Shown: positions 23,946 to 35,001, numbered from the stretch's first letter. The stretch is DNA of 64,000 nt from Tetracentron sinense (GCA_015143295.1 CM026566.1:6063072-6127071); one strand, 5' to 3'. Translations and numbers: made by a program. The notes: a model not told the origin generated them from the letters alone.

Positions 23946-24125
23946 ACTCTCTGAATATCTTGTCCATGTTAACTAACTTGCCAAGTGGAGTTGCAATGGT
24001 CAACTCCCGCTCTAACGGAGTAGCCTCAGTCGAAAATCCCTTTGCGAAACTAGGTGACACAAAGGAGTGAGTGGATCCTGTGTCAATCAACACTCGGGTG
24101 AGACACTCGTTCACTAATAAAGTGC
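23946..24125 (-). pseudogene. Protease of element E
   Basis: Begins just after the acceptor-like AG (24127-24126). [16 protein letters not shown] carries the DTGS aspartic protease motif (about 24061-24095). A +/-1 frame change near 23940, beside the residues that continue as [13 protein letters not shown], joins it imperfectly to the downstream part. Confidence 0.8.
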
Positions 24126-24347
24126 CTGTATGATTAAGTAACTAATATCAGTAGATTTCAAACAACAACAAGCATCATACATAGGTAGCCCTTCCACAAA
24201 GAGTGCGGACTCTAGAATTCTGAGAAGAGCTAAGCTGAGATGTCTGCCTAATCGGGGGCCTGCTCCCTGAGGACTGAGCTAGTAAATGACGTCACCGAAC
24301 ACACCATTGAAATCTTACACAACTTCAACTCTAGAATTCTTGCGTAC
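24126..24347 (-). other. Probable gag-pol intron of element E (with captured gag pieces)
   Basis: Minus-strand donor AAG-GTACGC (GT at 24347-24346) and acceptor TACAG (AG at 24127-24126), 222 bp. Reading straight through meets a stop within a few codons; removing it puts gag and protease in one frame. It is 86 bp longer than in A because it carries copies of nearby gag DNA: 24221-24293 repeats 24455-24527 (73 bp), and 24190-24210 resembles the finger region near 24622. Confidence 0.6.
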
Positions 24348-25584
24348 CTTGCACGACATCGTCGGATGCACGTGTGTCTTTCTCTAATAAGGCGAAGACT
24401 CGGCCCTGGGTGGCTGGACGAGGAGGCTGTGTAGACTGTGAGGCCCTCGAAGCCTGAGAAGAGCTAAGCTGAGATGTCTGCCTAATCGGGGGCCTGCTCC
24501 CTGAGGACTAAGCTGGTAAACGACGTCGAGGACAATCTCTAACGATGTGGCCATGGTCATCACAATGGAAGCAACTTCCTATCACCCTCCGGCATTCTCC
24601 TATTGGATGCCTCCTTCCACAAAGAGTGCAGACCTCATGTGAATAGATCGAAGGAGCACAACCCGTAGCCTAAGTAACTGCGGGGTGAGGAGCATATGAG
24701 GTAGCCGGGCGAAAAGCCGGTGGAGCAAAAGAGCCGGGAGCCTGTGGTGCTGAATACATCCTCTGTGACTGAGCCGGCCCTGCGGACTGATACAAGCTAG
24801 TCCTTGCTCTTTTCTCCCCTTAACTACTTGACTGTCCTTTCTCCATTCCTCTTCTCTTGAAAAATTCTTCGGAATTCTATTCCGCTAAAAGTGCCTTGTC
24901 CACAACTTCTGAGTATGTCTCATGTTGGAACATTGAGACTCGATCCTTGAGGTAGGCCTTCAACCCCCTCTCAAATTTCTGGGCTTTCATAGCCTCGGTC
25001 ACTATCATGTGTGGAGCAAATCGAGATAGCTCCGAAAATTTGGCTTCATAAGCCGCTATCGACATATTACCTTGCTCCAAGGTAATGAACTCAATTTCCA
25101 TCTTCTCTTTTATCCCGATTGGAAAGTACTTCTTGTTGAAAACTTCCAAGAATTCTTCTCAAGTCCAGTCTTGACCTTGCCGGGTCAATTCTCGGGTCCG
25201 AAGTGCGGATTTCCACCAATGATCGGCCTCGCCTTCAAGCATAAAGGCGGCCCATGTGACCCTTTCCGCTTCAGTAGGGGCCAATACCGAGAATATCTTC
25301 TCGAGTTGCCGAATCCAACCCTCGGCGACAAGTGGATCAATTCTTCCATAAAAAGTTGGAGGCCTCATCCTCCAGAATGCCTCAATTCCGGCTTGTGCTC
25401 TATTAGGAGGAGTAGGTATAAGTGCGGCATTAGGCGGAGTGGCCGGTTGCCTTGCCGCTAGCATAGCCAAGGTCTCGGCTATTGAAGAGAAAGCTTGGGC
25501 AAAGTCGGGTTGATCATCACCCGATGGAGCATCACTTCCATTGCCCCTTGTGTTGTACCCGCGACCCCGGGTATTGCGTCTCAT
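24348..25584 (-). pseudogene. Gag of element E
   Basis: Start at MRRNTRG (25584), the position matching Gag in B and D; an in-frame ATG seven codons upstream also exists. The capsid region has GIEAFWRMRPPTFYGRIDPL, a WIRQLEKIFSVL stretch, EGEADHWWKSAL and MSIAAYEAKFSELSRFAPHM. Two cysteine motifs follow: CTLCGRRHPIGEC and the knuckle CFHCDDHGHIVRDC. Stops: Trp to TGA (about 25159), TAG near 24888, TAA near 24822, TAG at 24670-24672 (shared with A), TAG near 24510. The nucleic-acid-binding part is therefore cut off. Confidence 0.85.
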
Positions 25585-25906
25585 GATTTCTCTTGAGAAC
25601 GACAATACAACATGAGTCTAACTTGGATATGCATTTAGTACAATTTTCACAATTCACTCAATACATCTTCATCAAGCATGTTTAATAACCATAACACAGT
25701 TAATGCACACATGGTATACACAACAATGACATCACATACAATCCATGTTCCTACCGTAGGACTCTATGTTTGGTTGAAGTTCAACCTATTTTCACTGAGA
25801 CTAACTTGTTAGTCTATACTTGGAATACAACTCTTTAAGGTAATTCTCATACCTTGTTCAATCATGGTATCATTCCTATGTGACCCTAGGTACTCTAATG
25901 CCTAGA

Positions 25907-25918
25907 GCTTTGATACCA
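25907..25918 (-). promoter_or_regulatory. Primer binding site of element E
   Basis: Minus-strand TGGTATCAAAGC close to the 5' LTR; initiator-Met tRNA type. The roughly 320 bp between it and gag (25585-25906) has no gene and matches the leader of A. Confidence 0.8.
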
Positions 25919-25922
25919 CCTC

Positions 25923-28271
25923 TGTCGCGCCCTAAAATACCCCCCAGGAGTAAAGGGATATTTTAGGTGTGACACTTCGTACCTGCCAAACCATCCTGTA
26001 ATTAGCAAGATAAATACAATACTAAACAATGATAATCAGAGCATAGAAGCTAAGTATAAATGTGGAAGCATGAACTAACTTTTTTTTTCTTTTCTATAGT
26101 TCTTAAAATGGTATTCCAAGTGACCATAAATACAAAACATGTCTAAGTCTAAGGTGGACAGGCCCACCTATCAAAATATCAAAATACATCAAATTCCCTC
26201 ACACTCTCCCCTCAACAGTAGTCGAGGTATGGCCACACGTCAAGGTCTCAGTCTCCCTAAGACTGTAGTGGGATAGACGGTTCTCTCTCCTCTATGTATT
26301 CTTCCTCGACCCAAGGCTCCGGGTTGAGGGTTCCCTCAGTACCTGCCGACATGAAAGTACGGCTGAGCATGAAATACTCAACGAGTGCAAGCTACTAGCT
26401 AACCATAACAATAATAAACACACAAAGAGTAATACAATACAAAGCATCAATTCAAGGCAATAGTAGAATCATAAAAATAAACAATATTAGACATAGAGCA
26501 ATATTATCATCTTGATGTACGTGCATGAATGCAAAAACACCGATAAAACCCATGCTGGAAAACCCATGTCATGTCTCGGTATGCCTCGTACAAATCATGT
26601 ATGCGTGCATGCATGAATGCCTTGTCCTCATCTTGTAACTTGTGAGCCAGAGGTTAGCACCCGAATCTCCCTAGGCTGCCAACCTCCTTGATATAGGGTT
26701 TTCTTGTGAGCCAAAGGTTAGAACCCGAATGCCCCTGGGCTACAAACCTCCTTGACAATAGATAATTTTTATTACTTGTTTAGTTTTCTTGTGAGCCAGA
26801 GGATAGTACCCGAATTTCCCTGGGCTACCAACCTCCTTGACAATAGGTGTTTTAAGGGTTTTCTTGTGAGCCAGAGGCTAGTACCCGATTCTCCCTGGGA
26901 CACCAACCTCCTTGACATGTAATGTTTTCATGTTGATTATTAAATGCATATGCTCTTGAAAAACTCGGTTCATGCCTACATGCGTGCTCATGTGCGTGCC
27001 AATAGTGAAAATCATGGGAATACGGTTAACAAGAGAGATATTGCATCCTATTCCAATTCATAGTATAAACATGAAATACTTTAAGTAATCCACATGCTTT
27101 TGGTCAAGACATCATTTATAGAAACAATTGCATAAGGCCTACATTCATTCACTTCCTTAAATTCATTTAACCTTTGTTTAGGCATTTTATCAAACATATG
27201 GTGTGCAACAATTCTTAATCCTTCCATTCCCTATTTTTAGTGCATACCTTCCATCACATCATCAAGGTGAGTTTATTATTTGTAAAATTCCCATCCACCA
27301 TTTCCATCACACACATCACACATCACACATCATACATCTCGGCATCCAATCGCCACATCCAACATCCCATCCACACATCCCCACCGTTTTCCATTATCTT
27401 GTTTATATTCAGTGGAGATGACATATTTCATAAGGAGGAAACATAATATAAAGAATATAAAGAATCACATTTTTATATAGAAACCTAGATTATTGCTAGG
27501 GAAAGTTAGTAGGGTGTACTAACCTTAGATCAAGGCTTGACCTTGGTATGAACCTTGATTGAAGCTCCAACTTGGAAGGAGGGAACCTTTGCTTGAAGGA
27601 GACTTGAGTTGGGGAAGAAAACCCCTTGAAAAACGTGCGTGAGTGCTGCCCTAACATGGAGAATGGCTCCCACACGAGCTTGAGCCTTGGAATTGAAGCA
27701 ATCCAAGTTGAGGATGATCTAGGGTTCTTAAACCCCTTTGATTCCTTCTCAAAATCAAAACCCCAGGTTAGAATTTCTTCTCCTCTCTCTCTAACTCTCA
27801 AAAGCTTCTAAGTGTTTTAAATAAATCTCTAAGGCTCGGGCAAGCCTTAAGAAGAAAGGGTTTTACCCCTAAAAGACGAAAACGCCCTTACTGAAAATTC
27901 TGCAAAAACGCGGGGACCGAGCGATCGGTTTCCTAACCGAGCAATCGGTCAAAAACCAGCTCACTGGAAATTTTCCCCATACAAAATTTCTAATCATTCG
28001 ATAGCCACCGATCGATCGGTTTTGGACCGATCGATCGCTGATGAGGACCGAGCGATCGGTGCTCTGCAGGTTCCACTGTTTTGGCCATATCTTTTGACTC
28101 GTTCGTCCGATTTTGACGATTCAACTTGCGTTGGATTCGTCTTTCGAAAATGAATATTTCTGACATTTCAGACTTTCCAATTTCTCCCTTATTTATTAGT
28201 TAGACTATGAGAAAGGCCAATTAGGTACGAAAATGCTATTTATTAAAGTTGGAAATGTCTGGGGTGCTACA
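25923..28271 (-). repeat. 5' LTR of element E
   Basis: 2349 bp, plus-strand ends TGTCGCGCCC and GGTGCTACA. Four copies of the GAGCCAGAGG repeat (26644-26915); U3 palindromes (27915-28065), fewer than in the other LTR. It differs from 18601-20989 by a 10 bp indel near 26027 and many substitutions, more than separate the two LTRs of A. Confidence 0.92.
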
Positions 28272-29439
28272 AGAACGCCCAAAGAATGCATGTTATATTC
28301 AATGCATTTTGTTAAAGAGGGGTCTCCCCTCCCTCACAAGTTGTTTCTCATTTAGGAAGAGGGGTCTCCCCTCCTTCAAAAGTAGCATGAACATGTTTAT
28401 TTTCCAAGCAAGCAAGCATGATTCCATGGCATGACAAGCATGACACGTGCATTGGATAAGAAGGGGTTTCACACCACCTTCCTTCACAAGTTGCATAAGA
28501 GGGGTCTCCCCTCCCTCACAAGTGCATCTCACTAGTTGCATGATTCCAAGCAAGCATGATCACAAGCAAGAACATGACATGACAAGTTGCATTCATATTG
28601 AAAGAGGGGTCTCCCCTCCCTCGCAAGTGCGTTACATAAGAGGGGGTTCTACACCACCCTCCCTCACAAGTTGCATAAGAGGGGTCTCCCCTCCCTCACA
28701 AGTGCATTTCATTCCAAGCAAGCAAGCCTGACATAACATGATACAAGCATGACAAGCATGATACTCATGATACAAGCATGACACGACATGACATTACACG
28801 CGTGACAAGCATGGCATGAACATGGCAAGACAAGTTTTAAACACGAAAATAGTATTTTGAGTCAAGTCAAGTACACGATGATTTCAAGAGTTTTTATCGG
28901 CTTCTGTACTACAAGCATGAAATATAAATTTTTTTACTTGTTGTTATGATATAATTGCTTCCTGCTTTATATTGTGATTGATTGCTATGCTATGACTGTT
29001 GGTTAGTATTTGGTACACGCTGAGTATTTCATGCTCAGCCGTACATTGATGTCGGTAGGTACATAGTTCGTTACCTATGCTTCGAGCCCTTGGATCGATA
29101 AATCATGGAGAGTAGGAGGTTGCTCGGCGTGTTAGCTAGAGGTTAGGGGTTGACATGTGGCCCTAGGGTTGGGTTGAGTAAGAGTGACATGTATTTTGGG
29201 ATTTTGTTGGGACTTTACGTGTAAGCTTGAGTTAGTAACTCAGGCATTGAACTCTTTTGTACTTGTTGGAAATTTTATTAAGTCAATTGTTATGTCAACA
29301 TTTGGAATACAGTTTAGTTATGAAAGAAATTTTCAGTTCACCATTTAGCTTGCCTTGTATATTCTTGCAGGATAGTTTGAAGGATAAGAAATGAGCCCAA
29401 TTATCGCCTAACTCCTAGGGGGTATTTTGGGGCGTTACA
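28272..29439 (+). repeat. Solo LTR F, second part with hairpin array
   Basis: Begins AGAAC, the right flank of E. Five perfect hairpins GAGGGG-TCT-CCCCTC lie at 28317, 28359, 28499, 28604 and 28679. Two variants have longer loops (28460-28481 with GAAGG/CCTTC; 28640-28661 with GAGGG/CCCTC). Most are followed by CTCACAAG or a variant. Then comes a CATGACAAG-rich tract, the hairpin pair near 29018-29060 and the terminal block TAGGGGGTATTTTGGGGCG. Confidence 0.8.
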
Positions 29440-30549
29440 AAGTACGGGCATTAACACCTGTTTCCAACAAGTATGAGAGGATACTAGTATCTGTCTCCAA
29501 GCAAGAATCAAGAAATATGGAAGGGTGATAATGTACTAAGACTAGGTACGAACACTAGCATATGTTTCCAAGGCAAATATGAAAGGGTGTTAATGTACAA
29601 AAACCAGGTACAGGCATTAACACATGTTTCCAACAAGTATGAGAGGATACTAGTATACTAAGACCATGTACGGGTACTAGTATCTGTCTCCAAGCAAGAA
29701 TCAAGAAATATGGAAGGGTGATAATGTACTAAGACCAGGTATGGGCATTATCATTTGTTCCCAGGCAAATAAGAAAATTCACAAGCAAGTCGACAAGAAA
29801 ACACGCATGATACTCATGAGACAAGAACCAGATAAGAACCTAGTATATCCGTCCATTTCATAGTTCGGATGCTAGCCAACGAGAATAACCTTATAAGACA
29901 TGTAAGGAACCCACAAGAAGCATAAAATGTAAAGTGTAAATTACAAGAATCATAAGGAAGGTGAAAAAGGTTTTAGTCAAAGCATGAACCCTAAGTATGA
30001 GTTTAAATATGATGCTCAACATTATATTTGTTATTGCTTCCGCACTCTGATTTTTGAAATGTGATGATGAACTGTATGATGTATGTTATTTTATTGTTAT
30101 TACTATTGTTAGTTAGTAGCTTGTACTCGTTGAGTATTCCATGCTCAGCTGTACTTTTATGTCAGCAGGTACATTATGCGATATGTGGACTCTTGTCCCT
30201 TGGATCGAGGTAGCTCAGGGTGAGTAGGAGGTTATTCGGATGCTTACCTTGATATTAGGAGGCTTGGCATATGGCCAATGGTTGGGATGAGTGAGAGAGG
30301 GACATGTATTTGGGTTCTTGTGTTTGGGGATGTTGTCTCACTTGAGTTGGGACTCAAGTTGAAGTGTTCATGTTCATGTTGTAAATCCTATTCAATTATT
30401 GTAATCATTTGCACTTAGAATATAGTTAAGTCATTAAAGAAATTTTTAGTTCTCTATTTTGCATGCCTTGTATACTCTTGCAGGTTGATTAAGGTTAAGT
30501 CACGTCGCCAAAGTATCCCAACTCCTAGGGGGTATTTTGGGACGTTACA
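29440..30549 (+). repeat. 3' LTR of element D, second part
   Basis: Resumes inside the split stem-loop unit (AAGTACGGGCATTAACACC) and continues with further units. In one (about 29476-29490) both arms are fused into GATACTAGTATC, as expected from deletion between two copies of TACTAGTAT. The conserved hairpin pair is near 30125-30180 and the LTR ends GGACGTTACA at 30549, followed by GAGCC. Confidence 0.9.
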
Positions 30550-31005
30550 GAGCCTGGTGCTAAAAGGCAACCTCCTAAAAATAGGAAGGACCCTTCTACT
30601 CAGAAATTCATTCCTACATGTCACAACTGTGGAGTGAAGGGTCATATTAAGCCTCGATGTCCTAAACTTCGAAGAATTCCCAATCATGGTTTTGAGAACC
30701 ACAACAATTTTAATGGGAATCTTCAAAGGAGAGTTGAGGTCCTAGTGGAGATGTCTAAGAAGTTGAATGATGATATCTTGAATATCTATGATAACTCTAG
30801 ACAGTGGCATGGTCATGACACTCGTTATGCTAGATATAAAGGAGGTAACGGGGAGAACCATAATGCCAGCCATAATTCTAGGACTCAATCCTAGAAAAGG
30901 AGGAATAGGAGGAAAAGGCAAAAGGTCATACCTAACTCAACTGAAACGGTTAGAGACCAAAGGGTCAATCAAACTGCTAAAACCGTTTGGGTGAGAAAGT
31001 AAGAC
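30550..31005 (+). pseudogene. Gag of element H, C-terminal part
   Basis: Resumes after D with a basic stretch and a second zinc knuckle CHNCGVKGHIKPRC (30619-30660), then a segment that includes VEVLVEMSKKLNDDILNIY. A stop at about 30892 splits the end. A short tail in the next frame (about 30895-31002) ends VWVRK. In complete SIRE-type elements a similar VWVRK stretch lies at the border to the protease. Here a stop follows at once and no protease or later pol domain is found. Joining this piece to 10336 does not keep the same frame, so gag was already shifted or has changed since. Confidence 0.75.
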
Positions 31006-32273
31006 ATGAAGAGCTTTACTTAGCCCGTGCCTATCATAGCCTAGGGTGTGCTGTTAGCGTTCTATCTTATCCTAGTGCTATGCTATCTGTGTATACTAGT
31101 AGTCTTTCTTTTTACTAGTATTTATTTGCTTTGGTATGTTTTCTGTTTTTTTTATTATGAAAAATCCAAAAACATTGAAAAACTATAAAATCAAAAAATA
31201 TTTTTTTCATGTTGCCCTTGTTCGACTTGCATGATCTGCATTCCTTATGTGATCTTTATTTCTATACATGTCCAGGGTTGAACATGAGTTTGGTGCTGAT
31301 TGAGGATATATCACCTTCATAGTTTCTTGGTTATGCTGAAAATTAGACTGGTTTTATCTTGAACAGTTAGAGTCTTATTCATGTGTGTATGCTTTACAAA
31401 TTTCACATGCACTCTAACTGATTCTGTTGAGAGGTCTAATTCCCAATCTATAGGTGTTTGACTTATTCCAAAAGTGTGACCTTGGATAACCAATCTGGAA
31501 TGACCATATTTGTTAGTCATCCCCATTTTGTGTATCCTCCATGGGCAAAAGTTGTTACAATGAAAAGGGCTACCTACTGGGCTAGTGTGAAGTCACTATT
31601 AGATGCAAACAGTATGAAATGGTTACCTAGGCGGACAGTAGGTATCTATCTGGGTCACTAGAGTGAAAGCCCCTACTGCTAATAGCCAGGACTACCTACT
31701 CGGATAGTGTGAAAGCCATCATTGTATGAAAAGATATGTTCAGATAAAGAACATCAAAAGAAATCTTACAAAATTTGGAGGTATTTGACCAAAAATAAAA
31801 GAAAAATAATGAGTCAAATAAAATGGATAAAGGTTCACCAAAATGTAAAAAACAAAATTCAGCATTTCTGGATCTAACTATGTTTGACTTCTATGATGAA
31901 TATCTCCGGGAGTCCCCTTAGTGGTTAATGTCATATCCTTGGAAAGGGAAATAAACCTTGATCTAGTATCTTGTCAGACCACCACTACACACATATTGCT
32001 TCACTTTTGAACTGTTCACTAAATGTGTCTAAGTGAATTAGCTATAATTTAGCATTCTGTGAGATTTAGTTAGATGTGTATCCTCAGTCGGACTAACTAG
32101 TCATGTTCTTAATTGGATTTGTAATCTTAAATTACTACTGCTTGGAATGTTTTTGATGCATGTTTGTGTGACACATGATATTTTTTGTGGTTCCTTATTG
32201 TTTGGCATAAGGCCTTTCTAGCATAAGTGCCCTATTTTTGGTAGTATCCTTGATCTTAGGCGGAGAAGATCAA
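31006..32273 (+). other. Non-coding interior of element H, left of B
   Basis: AT-rich, no pol domain in any frame. Repeated phrases occur (for example ACCTACTGGGCTAGTGTGAA at 31570 and ACCTACTCGGATAGTGTGAA at 31691). Ends in ATCAA (32269-32273), the left target duplication of element B. Confidence 0.6.
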
Positions 32274-34117
32274 TGTAGAACCCCGAATCTTTATTGCACT
32301 AAGTAATGAATAGTATGTGAATAGTGCTCAAGTGTGGTTTTATGCACTAATGGGCTTTATATTAATATACGTGTTTGGATTTATGGCGTGCAAGTTTTAA
32401 TTGGTCCATATATCCTTAAGGACTGTGTTTAAAGCATAAAGGAGTGTTAGAATTGGATTGGGAAAGATTCAAGTAGTGACAACAGGATTTTGCAGAAAAT
32501 AGGGGACCACCGATTGCTCGGTGATAACCTCCGATCGACCGGTCCTCTACCTATCGATCGATAGCTATCGACTGGTTAACTTATTTGCATGGGAAAAAAT
32601 TCTAGAGATGGTGTTTTTAACCGATCGACCGGTAAGCCACCGATCGCTCGGTCTATACCACCGATCGATCGGTTATACTCAGATTTTCTACATTAAGGGT
32701 GTTTAAGACTTTAGCCATCACCCCTTACCTATATAAAGGCTTGTTCGTGCCTTAGGGTTTCGGAAACCCTTAGTGCATTGGTTTTGAAGGATTTTGAGAG
32801 GAGAAGAAGGAGTGGAGTTAGGTGGTTGTTCAAGCTTGAAGGAAGATCAAGTCCTTCCATTCCTTTGGTATTTCTCAACCAAGAACTCAAGGTTCTTGCT
32901 TGTTCAAGATTTTGGGATTCAAAGTCTTTGATTTAACCAAGGTAGATACACTCTACTACCAATCTGCAATACTACTAAGTCACTCATTATTGTTCTTCTT
33001 AATCTCTTATATGCATATATCTTAATTAGTATGGTGGGATGTTGCTTGTATACTTGGATGTAAGTTATTATTATGATGCACTCTAAGTGTTTGACGAAAT
33101 ATCTCTAAGAGTTTTTGGGTGTCAAATATGCTAGTACTCTTGTATACTCATATTCTCGCATGAACCGAAGTTTTCCATGGATTTTTCAAAGTTACAAAAA
33201 GGGCTTTTCAACAAACGACTTATAAGGAATGATTTTAAGCAACTCTATGATTTGTCTAAGATCGGTTCAAAAGCTCTAAGGATCATACTAAACTCACAAG
33301 AACTCTATAATAAGCTCTAAGATCGTTTCACAAGCTCTAAGGATCACAAATGAAATGCTCTAAGATCTCTATGGTATTGGCTCTATGACTATGCTACATG
33401 GTATCTCTATGTCTCTACGGATCATAAATGACTCTAAGTAACTCCATAAACTCACAAAAACTCACAAGGCTATGATTATCGGATGCATGACTCACACGGT
33501 TATGGTTTTGGTTTCAGATTTCGGATTCCATCACATATGCTATACACGATTTCTATGTTTTGATATGCTTTATGGATTTCAGTCTCCATTATTCGCATGT
33601 TCTATGCTATTATTGTTTTATTTTTATTAGTTTGTATACGCTGAGTATTTCACGTTCAGCCGATATTTGTTATCACCGGCAGGTGCTCGGGCTCCATTTG
33701 ATTTATGTGGCACAGAACCATGGGTAGAGGAAGAGTTCTTCGATCCAGAGTCTTCCATGGACCACTACCAGGATGATGGTTCAGTAGATAGGTGTCGAGA
33801 CTTCAATTTCTATTGATTGATTTAGGAAGATACGCTATGTTTTGTTATGTGAGAGTAGGACTTGTCCACTCCACCTTTTGGATTTCTCACTTATGTATAT
33901 TTTGGTTGGTTCCTACTTGGACCAAGTTATAGGAGTATTTGCTTTACTTATGTTTAGTGTTTTTGTTTCCACTGTGCATTGTATATCGTTTCCGCTATGT
34001 ATGTTCAGGTACTCTGACAGGTTTCCATGTGTGCCTTATGTATCATATCGGAGGTATGATACAGTGGTCACGAGTCAAAGTATCCCTAACTCCTAGGGGG
34101 TATTTTGGGTCGCGACA
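32274..34117 (+). repeat. 5' LTR of element B
   Basis: 1844 bp, TGTAGAACCCC to GGTCGCGACA. Landmarks: palindromes CCGATCGATCGG and relatives (32507-32690); TATAAA (32732-32737); AGGGTTT-CGG-AAACCCT perfect hairpin (32754-32770); a direct-repeat field of CTCTAAG/GGATCA/CACAAG phrases (33225-33440); the hairpin pair (33637-33683). Confidence 0.93.
32732..32770 (+). promoter_or_regulatory. LTR core promoter of B: TATA box plus telobox hairpin
   Basis: TATAAA at 32732 with the perfect 7 bp inverted repeat AGGGTTT/AAACCCT (3-base loop) at 32754-32770, near the expected start of transcription. The 3' LTR keeps both (TATATAA at 49494; AGGGTTT/AAACCCT near 49518-49534). Confidence 0.6.
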
Positions 34118-34121
34118 GACT

Positions 34122-34134
34122 TGGTATCAAAGCC
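34122..34134 (+). promoter_or_regulatory. Primer binding site of element B
   Basis: TGGTATCAAAGCC four bases after the LTR. The leader from here to gag (34135-34545) holds no gene. Confidence 0.8.
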
Positions 34135-34545
34135 AAGGCATTAGGTCATATAGGCTAGTGTCTTTTAAGCTGGAACTAGAGTTGTTCTATTCTAGGGATC
34201 AGTTTCCCTTGGACTAAGCAGAAGTAAGTTCTCTGAGTTGAACTTAGAACTCAGATGGACTTGGTTGTCTTGTGCTTGTTATCACGGCATAACCGGTATC
34301 AAGTGAATCCTTAGGTCGGTCTTCTAGTTGGACTATGTCCTTAGTCTTAGTACAAAAAGCAAAGGGTAGATGCCCAATACAAGTGTTTTAGCTACGCTAG
34401 AGAACTCTAAGTTGGGATTGTGTTCTTATGTGTATACTTTGATATATACTATATGCGTAATAGCATTTCATGTTATTGAATTGCTACATATGATGTGTGA
34501 GGTTTGGTATCCAAGTTAGACTCATGTTTCTCAGGATTTGATATC

Positions 34546-35001
34546 ATGAGTCGCGGCATTCGGGGTTGTGGTTACCATGCTCGGAGATCCCAGGGCGAGG
34601 TTCCAAGAGAGGAGGAGCCGTTGTACTTTACGAATGCTATGGATTCCATAGCTAAAACTTTGGCTTTATTGGCAGCCAGACCTACTCCTACCCCACCGGT
34701 TACTCCAGTGCCTACACTGGTGCATCATACCGCAGGGCTCGAAGCTTTCCGGAGACTACGGCCTCCAACATTTTATGGTACTCTGGACCCAATGGTGGTA
34801 GAGTCCTAGATCATGCAGTTGGAGAAGACCTTTCGAGCTCTCCGATGCAAGGAGGAATAAAGAGTTGAATTGGTTTCCATCGTAATGGAAGGTGAAGCCG
34901 AACATTGGTGGTGAGCTGCCCAAAGGCAGAGAGATGTTACTAAGGCAGGTGAACCGTGGACATGGGCGGAATTCCAAGAGACTTTCCATGAATAGTACTT
35001 T
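34546..35001 (+). pseudogene. Gag of element B, N-terminal part
   Basis: ATG 34546 (MSRGIRGCGY) aligns with D, A and E. It includes GLEAFRRLRPPTFYGTLDPM. TAG near 34808 replaces Trp before IMQLE, TAA near 34858 and TGA near 34912 (at WWR/WWK) follow, and TAG at 34993-34995 falls four codons before the break. The break lies exactly at element A's target duplication ACTTT; with A and one copy removed the frame runs straight on into 44681. Confidence 0.85.

Larger units (their letters stand above)
18601..28271 (-). mobile_element. Ty3/gypsy chromovirus (Tekay-type) element E
   Basis: LTRs 18601-20989 and 25923-28271; flanks AGAAT (18596-18600) and AGAAC (28272-28276), a 5 bp duplication with one change. 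On the minus strand: 5' LTR, PBS, gag with two cysteine motifs, a GT...AG stretch, protease, RT, RNase H, integrase, chromodomain-like tail, polypurine tract, 3' LTR. Same family as A but more damaged: its RT has a 92-codon deletion and several stops. Inserted into solo LTR F. Confidence 0.93.
17006..29439 (+). mobile_element. Solo LTR F (Tekay-type), split by element E
   Basis: Starts TGTAGAGCCCC at 17006 and ends GGGGCGTTACA at 29439, flanked by AAGTT (17001-17005) and AAGTA (29440-29444). After removing E and one target copy the remainder is about 2.76 kb, close to the 2.79 kb LTR of D, with the same order of landmarks (U3 palindromes, leader, hairpin array, hairpin pair, terminal block). 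There is no PBS, gag or pol. A solo LTR made by recombination between two LTRs is the simplest reading. Confidence 0.82.
10337..30549 (+). mobile_element. Non-autonomous Ty3/gypsy (Tekay-type) element D, pol-deleted
   Basis: 5' LTR 10337-13123, internal 13124-15373 (about 2.25 kb), 3' LTR 15374-17005 continued at 29440-30549 after the F/E insertions. Flanks AAGCC (10332-10336) and GAGCC (30550-30554) are a target duplication with one change. The first LTR base has mutated (AGTAGCACC against TGTAGCACC in the 3' LTR). The interior carries a PBS, a long repeat-rich leader, two remnants of gag and the GAGGACGAAATTTTTG plus polypurine tract typical of Tekay-like elements. No pol is present. Confidence 0.88.

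Noticed and set aside
27496..27801. 101-codon minus-strand frame in the LTR of element E
   Set aside because: LTR leader; the matching place in other LTRs of the family is not open, and no motif is present.
28447..28731. 94-codon frame rich in RGVSPPSQVH repeats
   Set aside because: Translation of the hairpin array in LTR F; the nucleotide inverted repeats explain it better.
17006..29439. F as a complete element with two LTRs
   Set aside because: The two outer pieces together equal one LTR in length and landmark order, and no PBS, gag or pol of its own is found.
31458..31661. Possible pol fragment in the interior of H
   Set aside because: No protease, integrase, RT or RNase H motif in any frame; phrases repeat locally.
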